This document shows positions 28,444-36,469 of a stretch of DNA of 64,000 nucleotides, piece after piece. Made by a program: the position numbers and the translations under genes. The notes under the pieces are model-generated. The model was not told the origin of the DNA and did not search any database. It saw nothing but the letters and a program-made list of their open reading frames with translations. Positions within the stretch are counted from its first letter, which is position 1, and the number at the start of each line of letters is the position of its first letter. The stretch comes from Paradesertivirga mongoliensis (GTDB lineage Bacteria; Bacteroidota; Bacteroidia; Sphingobacteriales; Sphingobacteriaceae). The stretch covers positions 186,001 through 250,000 of the forward strand of contig NZ_JAFMZO010000001.1 in assembly GCF_024436395.1 (NCBI RefSeq), in the 5' to 3' direction.

Positions 28444-31400
28444 TTAGAATCCTACTTGTAAGCCCATCAGTATATTTTTGGATGGTGGGGTCATCGCATC
28501 ATCCTGTATAAAGCTGAAAGGTTTGTTAGGTCCTCTCGCAGACACATCCGGATCTACTCCTTTATATTTCGTCCAGGTTGCAAGGTTCTCTGCGGTTACA
28601 AATATGCTGGTGTTTTTCACCTTCAGTTTGTTAGACAGATTCTTACCAAGGTTATAGCGGGCAGTAATTGACCTCAATCTCAAAAACGAGGCATCAGACA
28701 CATAGCGGTCTGAACCCAGCCAGTTGAAACCATCGCCATACAATGCTCTTGGAACATCTGTGACATCACCTGGGTTACGCCACCTTCTCAATACCACGGT
28801 ACTCTGGTTTCCGTAACCATACATATTAGTGGTATTCATTAATGTGGTGTTAATCAAGTCATGTCCAACTTTATAAGTAAAGAATCCCTGAAGCTTCAAA
28901 TTGCCCTTGAATGTAAACGATGGCGCGAACCCGCCGGTAAACAGAGGGTTACCATTTCCCAGATAAACAATATCATCCTCGTTGATATTACCATCTTTGT
29001 TAATGTCTTCATATATCGCATCACCAGCTTTGAAAACATAAGTATTCAAAGGATAATTATATCTCATATACTTCACCTGACCGTTAGGGCCAATAATCTG
29101 ATTACCTGCCCTGTCTCGGGCAATTGTAGCATCGTCATTAGTATAAACGCCTTTGTATCTAAATCCATAAAACGATCCGAATGGATTGCCTTCCTGAAGG
29201 TATGACCTGTAAACTCCATTCGATATGGCTTTACCGTCTGTACGCGGGTAGTACTCAGAAACTGTATTAATTACGTTTATATTTTGGGCGATATTAAAAT
29301 CAAATCCAATCATTAAATTTTTGGAGCGGTAAGGAATAGTATTGATTAATACTTCAAATCCCTTATTAGTCATCGTACCGACATTTACAGACAGCTTAGT
29401 ATAACCTGTATAGGCAGGGATCTGAAGATCATCAAAGAAAAGGTCGTCGATTCTGTTACTATAAACGTCGAACTCCACTCGAAGTCTGGATTTAAAGGCC
29501 CCCAGGGTTAGACCAAGGTTCCGTCCAGTGTTAGTTTCCCATTTTAGATTATCCAGGCCAATAGCGTCAGGCAGAACTCCAGAAACACCATCGTAAGCAG
29601 CGCCTGGTCTGTAAGTATTATAAAATGTATAATTCTTACCCGGTTGTTTCCCACTTTGTCCATAACTGGCCCGCAGCCTCAAATCATCAATCCAGGCGGC
29701 ATCCCGCATAAACGGTTCACCAGATATACGCCATGCAGCAGAAAGTGAAGGGAAGAGTCCATAACGATTCTCTTTCCCGAACCGTGAATTACCATCTAGC
29801 CGTACGCCTGCGTTGAAGATATAGCGGTCTAGCAAAATATACTGATGGGTTGTAACAATGCCCAGGGTCCGCTGCTGACCAGCGCCTGCTTCGAGCTTCA
29901 AATCACCATTTTGAGTCCTGCCAGGATTTGAGGGATCACGAAGAGCGGAAGATGCAGTATTTGCAGTTAAGATATTTTGATTAATCCCCTGGTTATCTTC
30001 TGTCTGCACAGACAACAAACTCTGCAGGGTCATTTTTTCGCCCAGTTTCGGCGTATAAATAAGGTTCAATTTTGTATTTACAGCGAAGGCATCTCCATCA
30101 CTATCAGACGTTCTGTTAACATTAGTCTCTGTAACCGGGCGTCCCGTAGCAATTTGGGGAAGGAACGATTTAGACTTTGAGTTATTGATATCGAATTGAA
30201 GATCAAAAGTAGAGAGCAACAGTCCGGGCAAAACGTCATACTGCAATTGGAACTTAGGTGTTATACGCTCACCATACAGGCGGCTATTTCCTTCGTTAGC
30301 CATTGCAAGAGGGTTAAATGTATGGCGCGACCCTTTAGGATCATCTATATAAGATCCTTGGATATTAGATAATGGTGAATTATAGTTCGGCGTAATATTA
30401 CCATATTCGTCGTATTCATAAATAGACATGTTTGGCATTTTACTGTAAGCTATATTACGTATAGCACCAGTATAATTTAACGTGTTGTTAACATGTGTAT
30501 ACATAAAATCCGACCTGAAGCGGATCCGGTTTGAAACCGAATAATCGAGATTTACCTTGGTAGTAACCCGGTTAAGATCCGTTCCGACAGTAGTACCCTT
30601 GGTATTAAGATAGCCAACCGAAGCATAATACCTTGCTTTTTCTCCACCACCCTGCATCGAAATATTCTGGTCTATAGTATGGCCGATCTGGGTAATGGAG
30701 TTTATCCAATCATTATTTCCGCTATAGTTGTAAAAAGTACTTAAAGTTTGCGGATCGTATAAGAACTCCTGGTTGGTTGCAATGTTGAGTGGGGTACCCC
30801 GGTTGTTCCAGGCCTCAGGGATCAGATTAGAATACTGATCTCCGTTAAGCAAAGGAATTGCTTCTGGTTGTTTCATCCTGGTTAAGCGCATATTATAAGC
30901 AAAACTAGGCCTGCCAACTACTCCGCGCTTAGTATTAATTACCAGTACTCCATTTGCTGCTCGGGCACCCCATACAGCGGTGGATGCCGCATCCTTTAAT
31001 ACTGTAATATCCTTAATATCAGAGGGTGCAATGTTTAATAGTTGTGCATAGCCTTGCTCGTCAGCAGTTCCGAAGTTGAAATCATCAGGAATCTGAGTTT
31101 CATAGGGCATACCGTCTAATATAATCAGTGGTTCAGCAGAACCATTAATAGAGGAAGTACCGCGTATACGGATTGACATGCCGGCACCAGGGTCACCCGA
31201 AGTAGCTCCGAAATCTACCCCCGGCATACGTCCCTGTAATGCCTGGTCAATAGATTGAGCCGACAGTTCTTCAAGATCCTTGGCGTTGACGGTAACGGTA
31301 GCATGAGTATTATCCCGGGCATTAACATTTAATCCCGTGCCTGAAGAAACTACAGCTCTACCAGTAACAACCACTTCATCCAGTTGCCTGTCAGATACCA

Positions 31401-31716
31401 GAGAAAAATTGATAACCGTCCTGTTATTAATGGATTGAACTACTGTTCTGTAGCCGATATAAGATACTTGTATCGAATTACGTGGATCAGAAACAGGCAA
31501 AGCGTAATTACCGTCTATGTCTGTAACAGCTCCCCTTACCGTACGCTTATCCTTATCTAGCTCAACTACCGAAGCCCCTGGAAGGCCTTCTTTATCTTTT
31601 GCATCGGTTACTTTACCCCTCACAATAATTCTTTGGGTACCCTGAGCCTGAACACTGGCACTAAATATAAATAGAGCAGCTGCTATAACCCAGAATATTT
31701 TTAGATATGGCTTCAT
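28444..31716 (-). CDS. SusC/RagA-type TonB-dependent transporter (first SusC of operon B)
   Basis: 1090 aa. Signal peptide, regulatory-like domain (GKVTDAKDKEGLPGASVVEL), TonB-box-like LDEVVVTGRAVV, plug (QALQGRMPGVDFGATSGDPG, DITVLKDAASTAVWGARA) and a barrel with DINKDGNINEDD. No STN domain. It is nearly the same length as its operon A counterpart (1089 aa). The plug is almost unchanged, while surface-loop segments differ, for example around residues 300-345 and 430-460. This pattern fits two transporters that keep their energy coupling but may have diverged in ligand (inference). Confidence 0.96.
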   Translation of the reverse strand: MKPYLKIFWVIAAALFIFSASVQAQGTQRIIVRGKVTDAKDKEGLPGASVVELDKDKRTVRGAVTDIDGNYALPVSDPRNSIQVSYIGYRTVVQSINNRTVINFSLVSDRQLDEVVVTGRAVVSSGTGLNVNARDNTHATVTVNAKDLEELSAQSIDQALQGRMPGVDFGATSGDPGAGMSIRIRGTSSINGSAEPLIILDGMPYETQIPDDFNFGTADEQGYAQLLNIAPSDIKDITVLKDAASTAVWGARAANGVLVINTKRGVVGRPSFAYNMRLTRMKQPEAIPLLNGDQYSNLIPEAWNNRGTPLNIATNQEFLYDPQTLSTFYNYSGNNDWINSITQIGHTIDQNISMQGGGEKARYYASVGYLNTKGTTVGTDLNRVTTKVNLDYSVSNRIRFRSDFMYTHVNNTLNYTGAIRNIAYSKMPNMSIYEYDEYGNITPNYNSPLSNIQGSYIDDPKGSRHTFNPLAMANEGNSRLYGERITPKFQLQYDVLPGLLLSTFDLQFDINNSKSKSFLPQIATGRPVTETNVNRTSDSDGDAFAVNTKLNLIYTPKLGEKMTLQSLLSVQTEDNQGINQNILTANTASSALRDPSNPGRTQNGDLKLEAGAGQQRTLGIVTTHQYILLDRYIFNAGVRLDGNSRFGKENRYGLFPSLSAAWRISGEPFMRDAAWIDDLRLRASYGQSGKQPGKNYTFYNTYRPGAAYDGVSGVLPDAIGLDNLKWETNTGRNLGLTLGAFKSRLRVEFDVYSNRIDDLFFDDLQIPAYTGYTKLSVNVGTMTNKGFEVLINTIPYRSKNLMIGFDFNIAQNINVINTVSEYYPRTDGKAISNGVYRSYLQEGNPFGSFYGFRYKGVYTNDDATIARDRAGNQIIGPNGQVKYMRYNYPLNTYVFKAGDAIYEDINKDGNINEDDIVYLGNGNPLFTGGFAPSFTFKGNLKLQGFFTYKVGHDLINTTLMNTTNMYGYGNQSTVVLRRWRNPGDVTDVPRALYGDGFNWLGSDRYVSDASFLRLRSITARYNLGKNLSNKLKVKNTSIFVTAENLATWTKYKGVDPDVSARGPNKPFSFIQDDAMTPPSKNILMGLQVGF

Positions 31717-31724
31717 ATATTTAG

Positions 31725-33980
31725 CTATTTGAATTTTAATACTTTATTTATAGAATGAATCAGGGCTCTGTTTGCTAAATTATTACTGAATGTATAATTC
31801 GCAGTAGCTGTTACCGGACTGGCAGCAGCATCGTCTGTCGCATTCATAAGTGTAGGATCAGCACTTGGATAAGAGACAGTAACTAATCGGGATTCTCCAT
31901 TACCTTTTTTAAGTAACGTAGGATAAGTTCCTGCCTTTTTTCCGTCTACTGCAAATGTTGTTTTAGCCACTATGCTGTACATAATAAAATCTACCACTGA
32001 AGCCTTTTCAGCCTCAGTTTGGGATGCCTGAGTAAATCTTGGCACACCGGTAGCCGGAGTACCGGGAAGGATACCTGCCCTCACGGCGTCTTCAATCGCT
32101 GCATTTGTCGGTATAAGAGCTGTATGAAAAACCCCATCGTCAACACCCGCAATTTTCTTTATTGAATTATCCCATACACTGGTTGGAGTATTTCTAAGAT
32201 AATCCCAGAAGTGACTGAACTTATTCTTGATGTTTGGGTCTGAATGGGTACCTAATAACTCGATGCTCCTTCCTAAAGTAAAATCATCCTCCGCAATTTT
32301 TAAAGCGCCAGCTGCCTGATACGCAGTGCCGTTAACAGAATTTTTCTTGGCCGTTACCGTTACAAAACTTCCGTCGGCTACGTTTCCTGCGGCGAAAATC
32401 TTACCGTCTTTATATTTAACATATTCGCCATGAATAGTCTCGGCAATACCTTCTCCCGTAGCTACATTGTCGAATTCGCCATTTGGAGTAAGCAGTACAT
32501 GCATTTGAACCATCCGGTTGACCCGGGTGGTAGCTATAGCTTGTAAATTTGGAGTAGTGGTATTAGGAGCTGTATATCCCCATGCCGGTTGGTCCGGATA
32601 CCAGTCATAACCACTAGCTTTGAAAGCAGCATCGTTGGCTAAAATGACGGTTTGCTTTAAATTAACACTCATCAATGACGTTCTTGCATCTGTACCGTCA
32701 ATAGCGCGGGTCATTAGCAAATAGTCCGGATTAAGATAAGCGTGCCTGTAAAGTGACCGGAAAATATCTGCCTGCTGTACAGCGTTGATACCATAAAAAT
32801 TGGCATTACTCAACACTTTATTTTCAATAACATTTGATGCATTAAAAGTAGCGGCCTGGAACTGAAAATTAGGCTGATCTACTATTGATTCTGGCCATAC
32901 AGTGCCGACCCACAGATGTGAGTTAATAAAATTTTCAAGAACGGAAGGAGGAGCAGCCTCAAAAGTCTTATAATATTCCAGCAGATCGTCCGTATACGCT
33001 TTTAGCTGTTGGTTGGTAGGGATTGCGACAGAAAATGATTGGTACTGACCTGTAATACCCGGGGATAAGAAGTTTTCATTATTAGGGGCGAAAGCCATCC
33101 CTGGATAAGTCTTTAAAAATACAGGCTCACTAGAGCCCGTTAGTACATTGTACCTGCGAGTTAACTCAGGGCTTTCAGTATAAAATGCAAGTTTATCTAA
33201 CAGCGCCTTAAATTCGCTGTATTCTGGCTTGGAGGCTAGATATTGCTCCACATTAGGGAGAGGGGTAAGAACTTTATCCACTACGTGGATAATGCCATTT
33301 TCTGCAGGAATATCTGCCTCTAATACTGTGGCATCCGCCACATTAAAACCAGAGAATGGAACTCCGGGGTATAGCTTATTATAATCCCCTGGAGTCAATC
33401 CATTGTAATCCATAAATGAAGTAATAAAATAAGGTATATACTTATTATTATCAATTTTTGGATTATACACAAATGGTATAGATGCGGTACCATGAGGTTG
33501 TCCTGCAGCCATTACCTTTTTACCGTTTTCATCATAGACGAAATCATAATACGCTGTTTGACGCCTGTAAGCGATGTTTGCATATTCCGGCAATGGCGCT
33601 CCTCCTGTCTGTAGTGCAGTTAACTGACTTTTTCTATAAGGATTAAATACCAAACCGTATAACGCTAGCTTTCTGGCTTGATCTTTTGTTAAAACCTCAG
33701 GCCCCGAAATACCTTGTTCCTGAAAATACTTCTGGAACGCTGCATCGGTAGGTGCAAAAAGAGTCCAGGAACCGGCAGTTCCTAAAATATCTTTATAGCC
33801 AGCTTTCTCAATTACAGCCAGGAGGGTGTTGAAATTTCCTTTAGCCTGCAATTGCTGATAAATAGGAGGCGCCAAATCTGCAGGTCTTCCATAATACTCA
33901 TCCCAGTCTTTTTTCTGGCAAGCAGAAAACAAGAGGACAAATGATAAAAAGCTTAATAGCCCTTGTATCGATCTCTTCAT
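31725..33980 (-). CDS. Large multi-FAS1 lipoprotein, first gene of operon B
   Basis: 751 aa. Lipobox FSAC (Cys21) followed by QKKDWDEYYGRP, identical to the operon A copy. FAS1 module 1 has TLFAPTDAAF at about 73-82 and NGIIHVVDKVL; the middle degenerate module begins VEQYLASKPEYSEFKALLDK; the C-terminal module has IPTNAAI near 625 and ends LIHSINKVLKFK. The repeated FAS1 architecture and predicted surface location suggest an extended adhesive or capture protein. It ends 8 bp before SusC, so the two are co-transcribed. Confidence 0.88.
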   Translation of the reverse strand: MKRSIQGLLSFLSFVLLFSACQKKDWDEYYGRPADLAPPIYQQLQAKGNFNTLLAVIEKAGYKDILGTAGSWTLFAPTDAAFQKYFQEQGISGPEVLTKDQARKLALYGLVFNPYRKSQLTALQTGGAPLPEYANIAYRRQTAYYDFVYDENGKKVMAAGQPHGTASIPFVYNPKIDNNKYIPYFITSFMDYNGLTPGDYNKLYPGVPFSGFNVADATVLEADIPAENGIIHVVDKVLTPLPNVEQYLASKPEYSEFKALLDKLAFYTESPELTRRYNVLTGSSEPVFLKTYPGMAFAPNNENFLSPGITGQYQSFSVAIPTNQQLKAYTDDLLEYYKTFEAAPPSVLENFINSHLWVGTVWPESIVDQPNFQFQAATFNASNVIENKVLSNANFYGINAVQQADIFRSLYRHAYLNPDYLLMTRAIDGTDARTSLMSVNLKQTVILANDAAFKASGYDWYPDQPAWGYTAPNTTTPNLQAIATTRVNRMVQMHVLLTPNGEFDNVATGEGIAETIHGEYVKYKDGKIFAAGNVADGSFVTVTAKKNSVNGTAYQAAGALKIAEDDFTLGRSIELLGTHSDPNIKNKFSHFWDYLRNTPTSVWDNSIKKIAGVDDGVFHTALIPTNAAIEDAVRAGILPGTPATGVPRFTQASQTEAEKASVVDFIMYSIVAKTTFAVDGKKAGTYPTLLKKGNGESRLVTVSYPSADPTLMNATDDAAASPVTATANYTFSNNLANRALIHSINKVLKFK

Positions 33981-34035
33981 ATATATATAATGTTAAGTAT
34001 GTACTAGTGAATGATTCTTTATGAGTATGCGGAGA

Positions 34036-34095
34036 CTACAAAACGAGTATTACGCTACACATAAGAAAAGAATGAGGAAGTAAAATTTTCACCAT
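34036..34095 (-). CDS. Possible short leader peptide ORF, operon B
   Basis: A 19-codon ATG-to-TAG frame begins MVKILLPHSF and is hydrophobic. It starts 115 bp before the first fasciclin start and within CTATGG, as in operon A. The peptide pattern M-x-x-x-LL-x-x-SF is shared with the operon A frame, while surrounding bases differ. Coding status is unproven. Confidence 0.3.
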   Translation of the reverse strand: MVKILLPHSFLMCSVILVL

Positions 34096-34157
34096 AGTCG
34101 AGCTTTAATAGTTATAAAAAGACGCCATCTGTTAGAAGGCTTAATTGGTTACAAGTA

Positions 34158-34202
34158 CTAATTTATGGAGAGTATTTAGGCGTTGCAACCTGTAGTGTCC
34201 TG
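34158..34202 (-). promoter_or_regulatory. Putative promoter and shared upstream element of operon B
   Basis: CAGGACACTACAGGTTGC (34202 to 34185, minus strand) is identical to the copy before operon A. GTTG (34189-34186) is followed after 20 nt by TAAATTAG (34165-34158), seven of eight positions of TAnnTTTG. The distance from element to first gene is 205 bp, against 212 bp in operon A. Confidence 0.5.
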
Positions 34203-34350
34203 TTATATTAGCGACACAATAAAGAAGAAAAAGAATTGAGTACCTCTTTTTAATCCATATGGCAATTTTACAGAAGGGCGATTGAGAGTATCGCAATAAA
34301 CTGTGGGTCCTTCTGAAAAAATAGAAAAAGAAAAAGTTTTTTGTTTTTAA

Positions 34351-34389
34351 AAAATATCAATCGCTGCGCATGGCAGCGATTGATATTTT
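34351..34389 (-). terminator. Rho-independent terminator of the ECF-regulated SusCD cassette
   Basis: Perfect 17-bp arms (34351-34367 and 34373-34389) enclose a 5-nt loop. On the minus strand the stem ends in a T-rich run. It lies 15 bp after the SusD stop and isolates operon B from upstream transcription. Confidence 0.85.
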
Positions 34390-34404
34390 AACATTATCCG
34401 GGTA

Positions 34405-36450
34405 CTAATTACTATACCCGGGATTTTGATAGGTTTTCTTTTGATCTGCAGTAAGTGCCGATCCACCCGAAGTTGTCAATTCAATTTGCTGCTGCGGAAT
34501 TGGGCGCAACTTGTGATGTGGTTGAATACCAGTAGCATCAGGATTGTACTTATAGGTGATACCATCCTTAACATAAGTTCCATTATTCTGATTCACTCTT
34601 TGATACAGGGTTTCAGTCCTCACTAAATCTTCCCAGCGATACAATTCGCCGCAAAGCTCTCGGGTTCTTTCGTTAAGCATAAAATGAATGAACCTTTCTT
34701 CGGTAGTTGTTACCGTAACTGGATACAATTCGCTCGGCGCGTTTGTAGTGAATAAGTCCATGGTTGCCTCAAAGGCAGGGTAAGTTCCTACTGCGTTGCT
34801 TGGGGTCCCTCCATCAAATTTCCAGGTCTGAGGATTTTTAAACTCGCCCGGTTTGTAGGCTGCACGCTCTCTTACTTTGTTAATATTGATCAAAGCATCG
34901 CCATAAAGACCTTTTCTTCCCTGAGCTTCTGCCAGAATCAGATATGTCTCGCCCAGGCGTGCATAAATTCCATTTCTCACTCCCGACTCTTCGTTAACAA
35001 CCGCATTAACACGTACCGGAGAAAGGTGCTTTACCAGGGTAAGATATTTAGCCGCAGTGTATCCCCGTGTTGCTTCGGCAGTAGGCGAAGTTTTCACCCA
35101 TCTCGCGAACGCCAAGAATCTGTACTTGGCGAGATCACTCGTCAAAATAGGATTAGTTCTGTCGTTCACGATAAAATAGGCCGCTGTGTCCCCAACTCCG
35201 AACTTAGTTTTACCTACCAGCGACATATCCCCATTTGGCACATTAGCGGCAGTAAATACATTACCGGTTATAGCAGTATTTGAATAATAAGCAGTTCTGA
35301 AGCTTTTGTAAAAACGGGAATCATTTTTTCTGTCGAATAGATCTATTGTATAATCAGATGGGCCCAACCTTCTAAATGGACGGCCGTTGAACTGATCCCG
35401 TACAAGACCCGGAATCTTATCGTCATATTGCATGATAAAATATTCATGAACACGATTACCGATATTAGTCCCCCCTTCGTTCTGCCCGTTTGCAACCGGA
35501 TTATTGATAAACTGGGCCGCAAAAATGATTTCTTTACTAGAGTTAGACAGTTTGATTTTAGAGTAGTCTCCAACTGGTGCTGCTCCTTGTTCTCCGATGG
35601 CAGGCGTTATGGTGTTTGGATATCCGTTAGGATAAACTCCATTCCATAAATTCATGTAATCTGGTTCGAGGGTATACGGACCCGCAATGACCGCTTTTGC
35701 ATGAAGAATTGTGCTGTCCATATCGGTAGGCTGGGTTCCGCGCTCGGCTTTCGCTTCTGCACTTGTTGCACTTCCACGGGTTAAATAGGCTTTTGCAAGA
35801 AAATGCTGAGCAGCGCCCTTTGTTGCACGCCCCAACAGCGTTGTATTTGGCGAAAGATTATCCTTGGCATAAATCAAATCAGCTATGATCGCTTTATATA
35901 CGTCAGCAGTGCTTGCCCTCGGAAAATCTGTACGGACTTCATTGCTGGAATTCAGCACCAATGGCACCCCTCCGAATTGCTGAACGAGAGTAAAATAATA
36001 GAAGGCGCGTAAAAAGCGAAGCTCGCCAATCCTTTGTCTGCGCTTGTCATATGTACCCAGCAAGGTAGATGCAGGATCGTTAAATGCACCGATAAGATCA
36101 ATACCTATATTACACCGGTTGATAGCGTTGTAATGGTTAATCCATAATCCATTTAAAAGTGCTTCGTTAGGATCTAAACGATTTGAATATTGCAGATAGT
36201 GGCTGTTGTTAAACTGGTCGCCCAGAATGAATTCATCATCTCCAAAATTAAAGAGAGCATAAGACTGTTCGCCATTAAATTTCCAGCGCAATGGCACATA
36301 AGCTGACTCGACGAGATCCTCCAGACCTACATCTGTTTTGTAATGATCGAAGGTCAGGGTACTCACCAACTCTTCTTCAACAAATTTCTTACATGAAACG
36401 CTACCTATAACCAGGAAAAAAGCTAGGGCGGCTGTATAATATCTTTTCAT
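34405..36450 (-). CDS. SusD/RagB-family lipoprotein of the ECF-regulated cassette
   Basis: 681 aa, long for the family. Lipobox VSC (Cys20) followed by KKFVEEELVSTL. SusD features include RIGELRFLRAFYYFTLVQQF with GGVPLVL, RLGETYLILAEAQGRKG, and the closing FMLNERTRELCGELYRWEDL followed by PIPQQQIEL and QNPGYSN. It binds the substrate of the SusC encoded 19 bp upstream. The extra length over a typical SusD (about 500-550 aa) lies mostly in the middle (about 240-480). The substrate is unknown. Confidence 0.94.
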   Translation of the reverse strand: MKRYYTAALAFFLVIGSVSCKKFVEEELVSTLTFDHYKTDVGLEDLVESAYVPLRWKFNGEQSYALFNFGDDEFILGDQFNNSHYLQYSNRLDPNEALLNGLWINHYNAINRCNIGIDLIGAFNDPASTLLGTYDKRRQRIGELRFLRAFYYFTLVQQFGGVPLVLNSSNEVRTDFPRASTADVYKAIIADLIYAKDNLSPNTTLLGRATKGAAQHFLAKAYLTRGSATSAEAKAERGTQPTDMDSTILHAKAVIAGPYTLEPDYMNLWNGVYPNGYPNTITPAIGEQGAAPVGDYSKIKLSNSSKEIIFAAQFINNPVANGQNEGGTNIGNRVHEYFIMQYDDKIPGLVRDQFNGRPFRRLGPSDYTIDLFDRKNDSRFYKSFRTAYYSNTAITGNVFTAANVPNGDMSLVGKTKFGVGDTAAYFIVNDRTNPILTSDLAKYRFLAFARWVKTSPTAEATRGYTAAKYLTLVKHLSPVRVNAVVNEESGVRNGIYARLGETYLILAEAQGRKGLYGDALININKVRERAAYKPGEFKNPQTWKFDGGTPSNAVGTYPAFEATMDLFTTNAPSELYPVTVTTTEERFIHFMLNERTRELCGELYRWEDLVRTETLYQRVNQNNGTYVKDGITYKYNPDATGIQPHHKLRPIPQQQIELTTSGGSALTADQKKTYQNPGYSN

Positions 36451-36469
36451 TGTCTTTATTTTTAATTAA

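Larger units (their letters stand above)
17040..34202 (-). repeat. Operon unit B: complete copy of the duplicated fasciclin/SusCD operon
   Basis: This unit contains all eight cistrons, from the large fasciclin gene to the cysteine-peptidase gene, plus the shared upstream element and leader ORF. The two units are direct repeats in the same orientation, separated by about 3.4 kb that holds a two-component system and one small gene. Confidence 0.85.
33981..34404. other. 424-bp gene-free region upstream of operon B
   Basis: It holds a possible leader ORF (34036..34095), the promoter-like region with the shared 18-bp element (34158..34202), and the terminator of the upstream SusCD cassette (34351..34389). 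The stretch 34203-34350 shows nothing recognisable beyond A/T-rich runs. Confidence 0.7.

Noticed and set aside
1-34202. Operon duplication as an assembly artefact
   Set aside because: The two copies differ throughout in DNA sequence and lengths, and unique genes lie between them.
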